From Rhizophlyctis rosea (Eukaryota; Chytridiomycota; Chytridiomycetes; Rhizophlyctidales; Rhizophlyctidaceae), in the NCBI GenBank assembly GCA_027596075.1, contig JADGJC010000032.1, positions 152,012 to 216,011 on the forward strand: DNA of 64,000 nt. Direction: 5' to 3'. Shown here piece by piece: positions 45,401 through 57,873 of the stretch (the stretch's first letter is position 1; each line of letters opens with the position of its first letter). The position numbers and the translations under genes were made by a program. Under the pieces are notes generated by a model. The model did no database searches. It saw only the letters and a list, made by a program, of their open reading frames with translations, and was not told the DNA's origin.

Positions 45401-48400
45401 TGAGTGGTCGGTGGAAGGAAAGCTTGAACTTCTCAATATGCCAGTGCTAGACATCCAGAATCGACAAGTCAAAGTGACAAACACGGGAAGTTTAGACATT
45501 CCCTTAGAGTTGCGCGTTGACCCGCTAGAGATGGCAGCAGAAATAAACATCAGGGCGCTGGGCTGGAAAGAAGGCGATACGGTCAAGCCCGGTCAAGTCG
45601 TCACTGTGGATATAACTGTCTCCCCAACACATCCAATGCTTTACGACGGAAAGTTCACAATGACCACCAATCTGGGGAAGGGGCCCGTCACGCACGAATA
45701 CGCCTTCAACTTCCGTGCATACAAAGAACAGCTGGCCCTCGACGACGAGAAAGAAGCCTCCGTCGGACGTATCATGTACGGCGAGACTGCAACAGTGGAG
45801 CGCCACCTCACAAACTTCGGTAACAGTCAAATTAAGTACCGCGTCCGAGTCGAGGTATCACCGAAAGAAGGGGAATCGGAAGAAACCCTTACCGGAGATG
45901 TGACGGCGGAGAAAGCACCAAAGAAAGGAAAGAAAGGCAAAGCAGCGAAAGCGGAAGCAGCTAAGGAAGCGAAAGGAGAGGAGAAGAAGAAGGGTTGGGA
46001 GGACATGATTACACCTTGGAAATTGAATATCCCCACTGAAGGAGTTTTGAATGGGAATGAAACGACTTCGATTAAGGCTGTATTCGAGTCTTTGGAGGAG
46101 GATGAAGGGCAGTGGCATGAGGCGAAGTTGATTGTTGAGATCTTACAGGTGAGACAGAAAACTTTTGAATATGTGAAATTTGCAGACGCGGCTCATGCTG
46201 ATCAATATTGTATTTTACGTCCTCCAGGAGGGAACAACTGACAAGTGGACGGAACTATCTTCCGTGAAGCTGGTCGGTGCTGGTGGGCGACCGAAACTCG
46301 AAATCGAGCCGGCAGACATTGATTTCAAAGATGCCGCCGTTGGCACTTCAATGACGAAAGACATCACTTTCCGCAACGATGTAAGTACCTCAATTCACCA
46401 TCCCAAATTTACTATCCACTCAAAAATCTCTCCACCACTCACACCCCACCTCCACACACAGGGCACCGCCTCCTTAACCTACGAAATCCTCCCAGACTGG
46501 GACTGGTCCTCCTGCTTCACCTTCCACCCCTCCTTCCCCCTCCGCGGCAAAATCGATGTCGAAGACTCCATCCTCGTCCCCCTCCTCTTCACCCCCGACC
46601 AAATGACGAAATTCGAAACCGAGATATCCATAAAAACCCAACTTGAAGTGAAGAAAATCCGTGCTAAAGGACAGGGCGCGGAATACAAGATTCTAAGTTC
46701 GAGTTTGCCGGAACATGTAAATTTTGCGCAGGTTTTGTTGGGGGATTTGGAGGTTAAGAAGGTGGGTTTGTGGTGTTGCTGGAATTTTGTTTGATATGTT
46801 TATTCACCCATCGTGACTTCTGATTTAGATTAACATCCTAAACGACTGCATATACCCCCTCACCCTCCTCTGCGACGTCCTCCTTACCGACCCCACCCTC
46901 TCCGACCCCTCCAACCCCCCCGAAAAAGCCGACGTCTTCGAACTCACACCCGACCCCCTCCGCCTAGAAGAAAACACCAAACCGGATCCAACAAACGGAG
47001 ATCGTTCCAACGCCCCTCTCACCGTGAAAATCAAAGCTCCCCTCCCCCTAGGACAAGATGGGACGCTAGATACGGATGCTGTCGCTGCGTTACTTGCAGC
47101 TACGACTCAGCGCTCGTTCTTGAGGTTGCGTGTTATGGGTGGGGCGACGCATGTCGTTCCGGTTTTGTATCAGTGGATTGTGAAGCATTTGGTTGCGTTG
47201 GTGCAGGGCGTTACGCCTACTGAGGGGAGAATATTGGAGAGTGATCGGTTGAAGACTTTGGATTTTGGTGAAGGGGTGAGAATGTTTGCATTAGTTGGTA
47301 AGACGCATTTTGTGCTAATATGAAACATCAATTTTGCAGAGAATGGATGAAGGAGTCGCGCGTTCCTTCGTATTGCACAACCCCAACAACTTCAAAATCA
47401 ACTTCACGGCCAATATCAGTGACGAGGTAAACACCCCTTTTTGAAATCCATTCGTAACATCCCAAGAAGCTGATATCCATTCCTTTCCCATTAGCACTTT
47501 ACCGTCTCGCCCACAACAGGCACCATATCACCCAAAGGTTTCCGCGAACTCAATTGCGAGTTACAACCACTTGCAGTATCAGAGGACGAAGAAAGCGATG
47601 ACATCGAAGCGGTGCCGCAGAGTGAGACGTATAATGCGAATATCGAAGTCATGACGAACGTTGAATCGGTCGGGATGCTGAGCGTTGAGTGTGTTGGGAC
47701 GTTGGTGGATGTAAGTCTTATGGCGTCATGGGACTCATACAGACTTTGTTGAGAGCATTGCCTGACATCATAATAGGAGCCATTGCCTTTGTCGTTCCCT
47801 GAGCCGGTTCAGTTCGGGCCGGTGCGAACTGGTAGAGCCAAGGAGGCCACGTTGACATTCCGAAATCCAGTGAGAAGACCATTGAATTGGAAAGTCGTTG
47901 TTGCGCCCGAGTTTGCGGATGTGTTCCGGATACAAGGTCCCTCTGAGGTAAGGCCCTTACTCAACTTACACATCACACCAAAAAAGGCGTAGCAACACTC
48001 ACTCTTCCCCCCTTCACACCCACAGGGCACCGCCCGTCCCCGCGCCCAAACAAATATCACATTCACATTCCACCCCTCCGCACCCACCGACTACAGTTCC
48101 GCCGTCTTCCTCGAAACCACCGAAGGAAACTATACCCTCTCCGCACTCGGCAACGGCGTCAAATCCGCCGTCACGCTCAACAAAACACATACTGATTTCG
48201 GAGTCGTCGGGATGGGCAACCCGGAGTTCAGGGAGATTGAGGTGAAAAATCCGACAAGTTTGCCTATTCGGTTGGGGGCTAGGACGACGAGTGAGGCGTT
48301 TAGTACTGATGTTAAGTGAGTATCTCATGCATTTACTAGCAGGCAAATTTCTGGAATTGATGTGCTCATGACTAATGGACCGCTGTTACAGGGAGCTCTA

Positions 48401-49934
48401 CCTCGAACCTGGGGAAACGCGCTCCATCCGCGTATATTTCAATCCTACAGGCGTGGCAGAGCGCCAAAAGGGCCAAATCTCCTTCTTCAACCTCGATGAC
48501 ATGCCGGAGGAAGAGGAGCAGAAGGAGATGGAAGCTATCCAACAAGAATTTGAACAGGAGGAACAGAGAGAAAAAGAAATCATGGAAGCCGAAGGCATCA
48601 CAACCGAAGAAGCCCCAACGGAAGAAGCACCAATACCCAGCCGCCCAACAAGCGCAACAACCCGTCCCCAACCACCTCCAGGAGCACCCACACCCGGACG
48701 AGTCACAAGCCCCCTATCCCGCCTAACAACCGCAAGCACCTCCAGCCGCCCCATCACCGCCGTCGCCCGAATCTCCGGCACAGACACAACAGTCACAATT
48801 CCCAACGCCCCAATCCGCCGCGGCTCACCCCGCACCCGCCCCCCAACCGGCCGCGAACCCCGCATCCTAACCACAATCGACCTCGAAGGCGTCGGCGGTG
48901 AGTTCGGATTCACCACCACTGTCGCGGACGACACCGGTGGGAGTGAAGCTGTTGCATCCATCTCCGGCGACAGGCCTGGAACAGCCACTGCTGCTATCAC
49001 ACTGAATTTCCCGAAAGTCGGTGAAGACTCACGGGTGCGGAAGCATTTTGAGGTTGAGAATTGTGGGGATACGGTGATTGAGCTTGGGGTTTTTGATGGG
49101 AGGGGTGATGTTGTTGTGGAGGATGTTGGGGGTGTTAGTGATAGGGGTGGGGTGCAGTGGAAGGTTAGTCCGGCGAGGGTGGAGATTAGGCCGAGGACTC
49201 GGCAGAGGTTTACGGTTGTTGTTAAGGTATGTTGTTTTTCTATTGGAAGGAAAAGTCTTGTCGACTGCTACGACTCCTTGGTTGCGATCCTCACTTTGCT
49301 TCCCTGTTTACATCATCTAGGGTCAAAAAGCCGGAGACGACACCTTCTCCCTCTCCCTCCGGACCCTCACACTTGCAAGCCAAAAAACAATCCCAATCCA
49401 AATATCCACAAAGACCGTATCAGCAATGGAAGCGCTATCCGCCTCCCTCCGCGCATTTGCCCGTGCCGACGACAGCATCGAGGCCAACCTGTCCTACACA
49501 ACACAGGAAGAGATCAAGTACAGTGGCGACATCGGGATTTGGAAGTTGCTGCTACCTGTTATACGGTTGAAACCAGGTCTGCCAAGCGATGAGATCAGGG
49601 CGGAAGTAAGAGTGCCTTTTGTGGAGCCGATCGTGGACAAACCAGACATTGCGCCGTTTGTGGTTAGACCTCCTGCTATACCGAGGGACTTGCCACCCAG
49701 AGCTAAGAAGTGGTATATGAACCGTACATCGATGGCGCTGGATCAGGGCGGAAAGGTATGTCTAATGTTGGGTTTTCCCACAAAGTTTGACGTCAGTATC
49801 AACTCTTTGTTTATAATCATCAGGCACGTGCCGGCGAAGACGTTCCCGACTTGCTAAGAAGGCAGCAAGCTGCTAAGTTTGTGCAGCCTGTGGAGAAGAG
49901 AGTCAATCTTGAGCGTGGGGTGCGGAGGCCATGA
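33447..49934 (+). CDS. Giant ASH-domain axonemal-type protein, 4,984 residues
   Basis: Twenty-two exons: 33447-33653, 33735-34371, 34446-34612, 34678-34812, 34889-34948, 35021-35296, 35386-35501, 35577-35718, 35787-36958, 37023-37187, 37261-37370, 37426-46148, 46228-46380, 46462-46761, 46829-47275, 47340-47426, 47495-47710, 47777-47947, 48026-48315, 48392-49226, 49321-49755, 49824-49934; 14,955 coding bases with every phase matching. The first about 600 residues contain a Gly-rich stretch and helical HEAT/ARM-like segments (NLFRVLINLTVSDERSENRL). Then come five short G-F-T-x-x-G-x-x-Y-F repeats and many ASH/PapD-like beta domains, recognisable by VDFGSIKVGAEDFRTLRLHN, IDFGIVAINKTHSRAIEFTN, LEFGLVGRNKSDTRPIIVAN, TDFGVVGMGNPEFREIEVKN and at least four more. 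ASH domains mark ciliary, centrosomal and central-apparatus proteins (Hydin, CFAP47, CFAP65, CFAP74, DLEC1). Length matches Hydin, but I see no CH or nucleotide-binding domain, so I do not assign an orthologue. Confidence 0.88.
37617..37950 (+). repeat. Five short protein repeats inside the giant ASH gene
   Basis: Consecutive units of about 22-30 residues share the pattern [GL]-[FYL]-[TD]-x-x-G-x-x-[FY]-[FY]: PAGFTAQGEPYFAPP, PVGYTVAMIPYFGRT, PLGLTTQGVRFYAAD, LTGYDNTGQPFYIAR and PAGFTPDGIAYYDIP. They lie in the first 170 codons of exon 12, before the main ASH array. Function unknown. Confidence 0.85.
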
Positions 49935-51864
49935 AGTGGAAGGTCCTCATTGGTTGATGGTGCATGTAAATAGCCGCGTCTCCGCAACGTTGAGCAGCGC
50001 GACGATTGGTCAAGCGGGATGTATATTCAACTGTAAACCTTGTAAGAAAAGCATAATGTACATGAAGGAATGAGAGAATGGCATTGAAACCATCTGCTGC
50101 TGGGCTGGCTTGTCTGGAGTCATGAATTGTTGATGCAAATGGCCGTCAAACCCGATGTCACATGGCTTCTTATGTGGTCATCACTCTATCAGTGGTAGCA
50201 TCAATGGGGACAATTCTACCTATTATGATCCTTGGTAACACAAGTCCTTGCACGGGAATACAATTGTCGGTTGAGGTTTACATAGGTAGACGACACTACA
50301 TGTCGTTTGAATTCGTCACGCAGGTGCCTACAAGCAATGCTAGTATCCCACATGAAATATGTGTGACTGCTGTCAATATGAGAGCCACCTGAGCTTGTGG
50401 AATTCGGATGTCTGAACTTCTGAACCATCTAGGCATGCTGCATCCGCTGCGATCGAGCCAGAATGTGCGCCTGAGAAAATTATCGCGTTGTGCTGAAGGA
50501 ATTACACACCAGAGATCAAAAGCATTATATGACCGGATGGGTTCGTGATCATATGGACAAGGGGCACGCTCCGGTAGAATGATGTGCAGCATGTGGCCAA
50601 AATTCAAATCTGAGCTGTTATAGTGTAAGCATTGAATCTCAACATGTCCACTGGAGGGCTGCAAAATCGGCAAGGAGCAGTTTCCGAGGTGTTGCAAGAA
50701 TGCAATGCCTTAACAACCCTGTTGCACCTGATGGGTGGTGTATATCGTGAGGTCAACTTGACAATGCCGGAATGCAGATGAGGGAAGAAGAGGTGGCAAT
50801 CTGAGGGAATCTGCGGTAAATCTGCAGGCAATCTGCGGGACGATCTTAATAATGTGTGGCGCAGCGTTGATGAGTCAGCATTGACAGCCCTTACAATTGA
50901 CTCGATCCAACATGATGCATCATGCGAATGATAGTCCAACAGTCCAACATGAGGCAGGGTACTAACGATGTAATGGAGGCAACGCACTGTTGGTAGCCCT
51001 CAAAGATGAATTGCCAATACCACGTCGGGCCAGATTGTGATGCCAACGCGAAGCAAAAATGAATTGGGGGGGATGGGGGCTACTGTGCCACACTGTGAGG
51101 GAACTGATCAAATGAAAGGCCTCGCCAGGGTCCCCCTTCGCACTCATCGCGCCTCAACCTGCATCCATGTATATGAAGTGGAACCCGGGAGGCAGGCAAG
51201 AATCCCATCACGTCGGTTTGCAGACCCGTGGGGTTGGATACTGACATGGACAGGTTGAAGTTACCCCTTGAGGGCGGGCGAAGCTATGCATGAGCATACA
51301 CATTGCACCGCGACAGACAGGCGTGGTAGTGGGCCATGCAAATAGTTTGGCGGGAAGCAAGAATGGGCGCTATCCCGCTCTGTGACATTCGACGGTACGG
51401 TGGCGATAAGAGTATGTGGGAACCGTATGAATTAAGGGGGAGACCATGGGACGCTGACCACGGTCTTACTGGGGTAGGAATGGATGCCATAATGAACAAG
51501 CGGGCAAACGCCTCTTCTTCACAGTCGCCCGCACACTTGGATTGCAATAGTTTTGCAAGTTTAGAGGACGTAGAATAATATATATGGCAGGGATATTGAT
51601 ACCGGTTGGAGATAATGAACGAAACACCTTTGACACCTGGTTCATTCACAAGTCTTCCACGTCGTCACAAGACAAAGTGGAATAGTACTCACACCTTTCA
51701 TCGCGGACAATCTTCCATCCCATGAGATTATAGTAACGAAAACTGTATAAAATGAGACGATGCGTTCCCCCATCGTCAGACATCATCCAACAAGCTTATC
51801 AGACGTTCCAACAATATCAACAACCTCATCATCTCTCACTCCCACAACCAACACTACATCCACC
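49935..51864. other. 1.9-kb gene-free region
   Basis: Between the giant gene and the small secreted protein. Open frames are short, overlapping and without motifs. Around 50795-50840 the hexamer-like AATCTGCGG / AATCTGCAGGC occurs four times (short local repeat). Nothing else seen. Confidence 0.55.
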
Positions 51865-52196
51865 ATGTTCAAGTCCATCCTCGCCGCCGCCGTCACCCTC
51901 TTCGCCCTCACACAATCCGCCCAAGCCGGTACCTGGGCCTGGCGCTGCTCCGGCCTCTCCTGCACAACTTCCTCCACATGCACCGCATACTACCCTCAAT
52001 ACGGATCAAACAACTGCGTAAGTGTTGCAAAGAACCAGCCACTTCTTCTCGTTGTTTAAGGCAACCACATCTGTTTACTAACAACAATATGCAAACTTTT
52101 TTTATCATCGTAAACCAGCAAAGCTACGTCGGCAGCGCGGGAGGGAAATGTCAATATTGGTCCGACCGTGACGATTGGCCCATGGGTTCTTGCTAG
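51865..52196 (+). CDS. Small secreted cysteine-rich protein, 76 residues
   Basis: Two exons, 51865-52017 and 52119-52196, joined by a GTAAGT...ACCAG intron. The first about 21 residues are a classic secretion signal (MFKSILAAAVTLFALTQSAQ then AG). The mature part of about 55 residues holds six Cys, with a Trp pair at its start (TWAWRCSGLSC), CTAYYPQYGSNNC, and the end GKCQYWSDRDDWPMGSC. Three disulfides are likely. Size, signal and Cys content fit a small secreted effector, antimicrobial peptide or cell-wall protein; no family recognised. The upstream ORF start at 51760 lies in the 5' UTR. No pro-region or KEX site is obvious. Confidence 0.75.
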
Positions 52197-53033
52197 ACAA
52201 CACTTCTACCTACGCTCTAGCGTTACATTCCATACTTCATCAGGATACCCATATCGCTGATGATTAGCAGCATTTGTGAATAAATTCTATGCGCATACTG
52301 CTGCCGCAGCACACCTTTGAAAGTCCTGACTTTTTGTTTCATTTTCGATCTGTGCTAATCAGTCTTTTGTTTTCAAATCACCATCTATGTCAAGTTGCAA
52401 AGTTTGCAATCGGCTGCCCCCCACACATGATGTCCATGTTCTCAATGTCAATTTAAGTTTGCCTACTTGATCCAGCTATGTAATACCTTTCTGAAACACG
52501 CTTCCGGCGGATTTTACATCTTAGACTTACCGCGCTGATCCATGTTGCACCACGCCGAGACATTCCAAATGGGGGTTTAGGCGGCCAGGCATCGCACATT
52601 GTGGATCGGGACCTTTCCCATTTTCACAGTTGCAAACGTGAACACCTCCCTGTCTGTATTGACTTGCATAAATGCTCCAAAATCCTTCTTGTTGCCTTAA
52701 CATTATAAAGCTGAACAACAACAAATCAACGGATACGCTGCCTTTATCAATATCCTCCATCTGGTCTGTACTGCGAAGTGTGATGTTGGTAAAAGTTCTT
52801 GACTCATATAAAGTATGTGTTTGCTTAGCTGTTATATTGTCTCCCCTGTGCGCAGTTCTCACTGGGCAAACTTTATGTAACGTTCAGATTGTCCTTTCTC
52901 CGTGCCGCGTCCCTGGACACATTACAGAGCGTCACTTGACGTCCATCGTAAATCCGTCACCTACTTTGGACCCGCTAACGATCATGACATTTACGTCTGT
53001 GCTCATTATGGTAGGTTGACATCCGTCCGCACA
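52197..53033. other. Intergenic
   Basis: 837 AT-richer bases with no gene; 3' region of the secreted-protein gene and 5' region of the first MATH-BTB copy. Confidence 0.55.
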
Positions 53034-54085
53034 ATGGCAATGAACTGCACTACCGGAAATAGCGCCCTTTGGACCGTGAGATGCAAGTTGTGGGGAGCGA
53101 GGCATGCCATCAATGTAGCCCATGAGGCGGGCAAGGATGCGATTATCCTCTCGGAAGCCTTTGGACCGGAAGAATCACGATGGCAACTAAAGTTCGGCCT
53201 CAAAAAGAAATCGGACACCTCACCAAACCCAGCAGTCAGCGCTTGGTTCGTCGCCGTGAAAAGTCCTGAATAGGTTGAGATGGGGGAAGCTTGGGTTCGC
53301 ACATTCAGCGGCACCATAACCCTCCATGATCCAACGGATGACGATGCCGACGATCATGAGAAAGCGATGGCGGCACAAATTGATCTCAAGTGGCCCAGCA
53401 TCTCATGGGGTTGGCCTTCATACACCACTCTCGACACGTTCAGGGGGTATCTTGATACGGATGGATCCATTGACGCAAGTGTTACTTTGTATATAAAATT
53501 GAACGCAGTTGATGCCTCCTCACGTTCAACCTTTACTCTCAGCAACATGTTCCTCCAACCGAAAATGACGGATATCACCATTCAAGTCCCTTCAGCAGCC
53601 GGCATGGTCGCCTCCCTGCTCACAAAGTCATCCTCGCTTCCCGCAGCCCCTACTTCGACGCCATGTTCACCAGCGGATGCCGCGAGTCATCGTCTTTCGA
53701 TGCCAAATCCCCTATAAAAATCGAAAACTTCACACCAACCACCATTCAATCCACTATGGAGTTCATCTACACCAATAACATCTCCACCTACAACCCCACC
53801 GACCTAGAATCCCACTTCGACCTCCTCCGCGCGGCTGACTACTTCCAAGTGTCCAATCTCCACGAATACCGCATGAACCGCATCACCACCAAATATCTCA
53901 ACGAACGCACAGCGCTCAAGATCTTCGCTGTTGCCAATCAGTATAAAGGAGATCACAAACTGCTCGCTACTAGAGTGAAGGATTGGGTCCGCTCTCGTTG
54001 GGATTACTTAGTTATGCAGGCGGAGTTTAGGCAAAGCATGAAGGAGGTTGAATCAGGTCTTATTCCAGAGATCTTCTACTGGTAG
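53034..54085 (+). pseudogene. MATH-BTB copy A, nonsense codon plus frameshift
   Basis: Aligns end to end with the intact copy C. Starts MAMNCTTGNSALWTVRCKLW, continues FGPEESRWQLKFGL (MATH-like) and reaches VAVKSPE followed by TAG at 53271-53273, where copy D has Leu. The same frame then continues through GTITLHDPTDDDADD and GWPSYTTLDTFRGYLDTDGS. A frameshift at about 53608-53615, at the entry to the BTB domain (VPSAAGMV), is needed before VILASRSPYFDAMFTSGCRE and the rest of BTB and BACK-like helices, ending QSMKEVESGLIPEIFYW. Two independent lesions make it a decaying pseudogene rather than a read error. Confidence 0.8.
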
Positions 54086-55146
54086 GGGGAGGTGTCTAGT
54101 GGGTGAGATCTCTTGTGTTGGTGCTGCCGTCAGTTATGGAAGCAAGTCTCAGCATAGTTTGAAGGCAATAGTTAGCATAGTCTTGTCAGGCAGTAAATAA
54201 CATCTGTGCACATGCCTCGCTTGTTGGACGCAATGAATCGTAAGGGAGGAACAGTTTCTTGCATACTTGCCCATTACGAGTAAGCTGAACATTGCAACTT
54301 TGCGATCAGAGTCCTGTGAAGAAAATGGCGGGACTGGCGGATGTTCCAACAGAAGCGCGGCGCAATAGGGGAAATGTGGGATTCAGTCCAGGATGGAATT
54401 GGAGAAGCTACCGATCAAGACATCGCGGCAAAATGCGGTTGTTGTAGTATGGTATCGTTGAGCAAGCATGCGATGCGGCGCATGCAGCTTCCATGAAGGT
54501 TGAGTAAGTCTGTGTAGCTGGACTTGTGTCTGAGCCACCGATACTACCGGGTCCCAGCATGTTTCATGATGGGAAGAGGGACAGCTGATCAGGTCTTGGT
54601 GGCGAATGTCGTTTTAATTCCTTCAAAGCACTGCTATAGCTATGCAAAGTACCTGCAATCGTCAACTACCCTGTATGCATTTGACACAGAGCGCTGCGCT
54701 TGGGGAGCATGTGACAATGTCGTTACGTCACATCACGCCAGTCCTTCGTTATACACTTCCATACATTATTCAGTTTCGGATCGGGTACTCTCCAAGGATT
54801 GGATTGTTGGGCCTTATGGGCGACTTCGCCCTCCTCCGTTTTCCTGTGCGACGTCGGAGAAACATGTGGAGCCGTGAAAAATGCGCGGGTTGACGGGTCG
54901 TATTTTGAGCAAAGTAAGTAAAGTACGTATGACTTCGACAGACTTTTACATCGTGTTGAGAATTCACACTCTGCAACGTGCCTATGGAATTTGCCTTTTA
55001 ATCAGCTCCGTCATCAAACTTCCTCTGATCCCGAAACCGCCTCGTCGGAGAGCACGTCACAAACATCCCTTGCCGCCAACCCAGTGTGTGAGTGGCCCGT
55101 TAATGAAGTCAATGACGGATGAGCTTCCCATCTTACCAATATTCTC
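54086..55146. other. Intergenic
   Basis: 1.06 kb without a gene. Only short overlapping open frames; the last 200 bases must hold any promoter of MATH-BTB copy B. Confidence 0.55.
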
Positions 55147-56192
55147 ATGGCGCCAGTTACAATGTCATGCCCCATCGAGCATACGGTCATATGGAATGCC
55201 AAAATCAAAATCTGGGGCGTTAAACACGCAATCCTCCGAGCCCGCAAAACATGCAAGAAAGTGACTATATCATCGGAACCCTTCGGACCAGATGAAGCCC
55301 GCTGGCGACTCGAACTCATATTCAATGCTCCCTCGGAAACCTCGTCAGATCCTCACCTTGAAGCTTGGTGTGTGCCCGAAATGACCATCCGAGAGCGTGA
55401 GATGGGAGACGAATGGTTTCGCAAGGTGAACGGCACCATAACAATTCCGCATCCCGCAAATTGGAATGATTCCATCCGTCGTGGGGTTAGTGATTCAGCA
55501 AATCAACGGATCATATTGACCGACCATGGAGACGGATGGGGGGATTACACCACTCTCACCCTCTTAACAACTTTGTTGCTTCAGATGGATCAATTACCAT
55601 ACGAGTCCGCCTCGAAATGTCATTCACGTCCAACCCACCCCCACCATCACCAACAACCCGCACACCCTTCACCTCTCTCCTCCTCCAAACCTTCCTCTCC
55701 GACACAACACTCCAAGCCGGCAACGTCACCTTCCCCGCCCATAAAGTCATTCTCGCTACCCGGTCCCCATACTTCCATGCCATGTTCGCCAGCGGATGCC
55801 AAGAATCCTCCCCATCCACTACAATCAACCTCCGCACCGTCACACCCGCAACCCTCCAATCAACCCTCGAATACATCTACACCTCCCACATCTCAACCTA
55901 CACCCCAACAACCCTTCCCGCCCACCTGGACCTCATCCGCGCGGCGGACTACTTCCAAATGACAGACTTGCACTCTTACATCACCACTCTCATCATCGAA
56001 AAACACTTGAGCAGCTCTACTGCGCTGGAGATTCTGGCCTTTGCGAGGCAGTATAGGGGTGTTTCGACTGTTTTGGCGGATAGTGTGAAGATGTGGATTA
56101 GGAGTCAGTGGGATGAGTTGGTAGATCAGGCGGAGTTCAATGAAAGTATGAGGAATGTCGAGTCGAGTGTTATTGCGGCGGTGTTTGAGTGA
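55147..56192 (+). pseudogene. MATH-BTB copy B, single frameshift
   Basis: Starts MAPVTMSCPIEHTVIWNAKI (second Met at 55162 aligns with the start of copy C), continues with EPFGPDEARWRLELIF and GDGWGDYTTLTLL, then changes frame at about 55562-55570. The downstream frame reads NNFVASDGSITIRVRLEMSF and a complete BTB: HKVILATRSPYFHAMFASGC, LEYIYTSHISTY, LDLIRAADYFQMTDL, ending VESSVIAAVFE. One indel at the MATH/BTB boundary is the only lesion seen, so this is either a young pseudogene or an assembly error. Both parts keep the codon usage of the family. Confidence 0.75.
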
Positions 56193-57873
56193 TGGGGTGG
56201 AGGAGGGTTGAGAGGGGTTGAGCGGAAGGTAGTGTCAGCGATCGGTGTGAAAGTTTCCATTGTGCCTTTTGATGAGCTGTAACATAGTTCTGTTGCAAGT
56301 CTGCAAACGAAGCGGTAGCGCCGGCAATCGTCAGCGGCCTAGGTTGTGTACATGATTGAAATGAGTATTGCGGTCCAAAACCAGCACCTTTCGTGTGGAG
56401 TAGGATGTTCGAAGGCACCGTTTCCTCCCAGCCAGCGGCTTATCACAAGTTTTTCCTTCACATTTGCCCATATTCCAGTCCAAAACCATTTGTCTGAGCA
56501 CAAGATCGAACAACTGCAGAGTGCTTCAAGGCTTGAAATTGGCTTATCTATGCGCTGAGAATCATTTGATGGGCAGTTCGTACCAAATTCCAACAAAAGT
56601 GGAATTGAAATTCTGGATTGGGATGAAGGGTTGGCGTCAAATGGCACTATCAATCTGCACCATCCGCTCACAGGGAAGCATAGTAATGTTTTTGTTTATA
56701 CGTGCAAGCAGCTCCAGATTTCTACGGAGTTGAGCAGAGCTCGCTCTGTTGGGTATTGATGCAGTCCTGTCTGGCATTTTGATGTAACGGGGAGTTGCCC
56801 CAAGCGACAACGGAAGGGCAAATGGATGGGGCATCCAGGAGGAAGCCAAACCCTCGCCGTAAACAATGGAATCTGCATCACGGCCGATATCCATGGCAAA
56901 GTATCCCGCAAAGCTTGTACGAAGTTCCGTCGACGTACTACGGAAAAGGCTTCCCATTAGTACGTAAGTCACGTGTGCACGCCAAAACTTCCTCCTCATC
57001 AGACACTGTTCTACGATTCGTGCGACTCGATTTCATTGGACTGATCTGTTAAACACCCAGTGACTGATATCATTCTCGTAAATTATATTCCACATCAACA
57101 TTTCACTTACCATTCTAGCTTTGAATTTCTACCCGCCAGCCCCGTGTAAAAACCGAAATACAGGTCCCTGGAAGAAGTTAAGGTAGTTGTGGACGTATAA
57201 GATCACTGTGCCACGGGCTTAGTGACTGGAAGAGTACCTTAAGTTTTTCCAGGGACCTGTATGACAAGCTGCTGCTTCATTCTGTGGCCAGAATCCTGCT
57301 GACGTCAAGTACGTCTAAGTCATGCCACTTCCTTCTGAAACATGCCGTATCAAGACGGGCCTCAAGACATGATGCACCGTGCATCCCGGATCGGGTGCTT
57401 TCTTCCATGACGCATCCAAATGTATATAGTGAAAGCTGTGATTTTACCCTCAAGCTCCCCCACCGTGACTGGCGATGCAACTTATTCGGCGCCTTGCTCC
57501 GTCCTCTTACCGTATCCCCTGTCAATTTATGGTCGAACACAAGCACAACCTGAAACGCTCTCCCGTATGAAAAGATGCGCACTGTTCCGACGGGCTCCAT
57601 GTTTCCATCTGTTCGAAACCTCCCTGCACATCTCACGTCTCTACCAGTTTACTCGAATCCATTTGACAAAGCGATTGACAATACTTCAACTCCGACTAGA
57701 TCATTCAGTGTATGTGGTGCCGCTCAAAGTTTAATTTTAAGTGAAGTCGTTCTAGTTTGGAGAAGAATAATGTAGTGGACATATTGATGGACCAATAGAA
57801 AAAACAAAACCGGCCTAAATCTTCGTAGACAACAGGCAAATCTTCACCAAAGTCCCATTCTACCTCAACCGCA
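56193..57873. other. Intergenic with a hairpin element
   Basis: 1.7 kb between copy B (+) and the 3' end of copy C (-). The only clear structure is the inverted repeat at 57159-57261. Confidence 0.6.
57159..57261. mobile_element. MITE-like hairpin with 27-base terminal inverted repeats
   Basis: Left arm 57159-57185 (TACAGGTCCCTGGAAGAAGT, then TAAGGTA) and right arm 57235-57261 are inverted copies matching at 25 of 27 positions, with a 49-base loop. Each end starts TACAGG, so a TA dinucleotide borders the element at both sides. A TA target site and a CAGG tip are typical of Tc1/mariner-type MITEs. It carries no gene. It could also be a transcribed hairpin. Confidence 0.75.
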
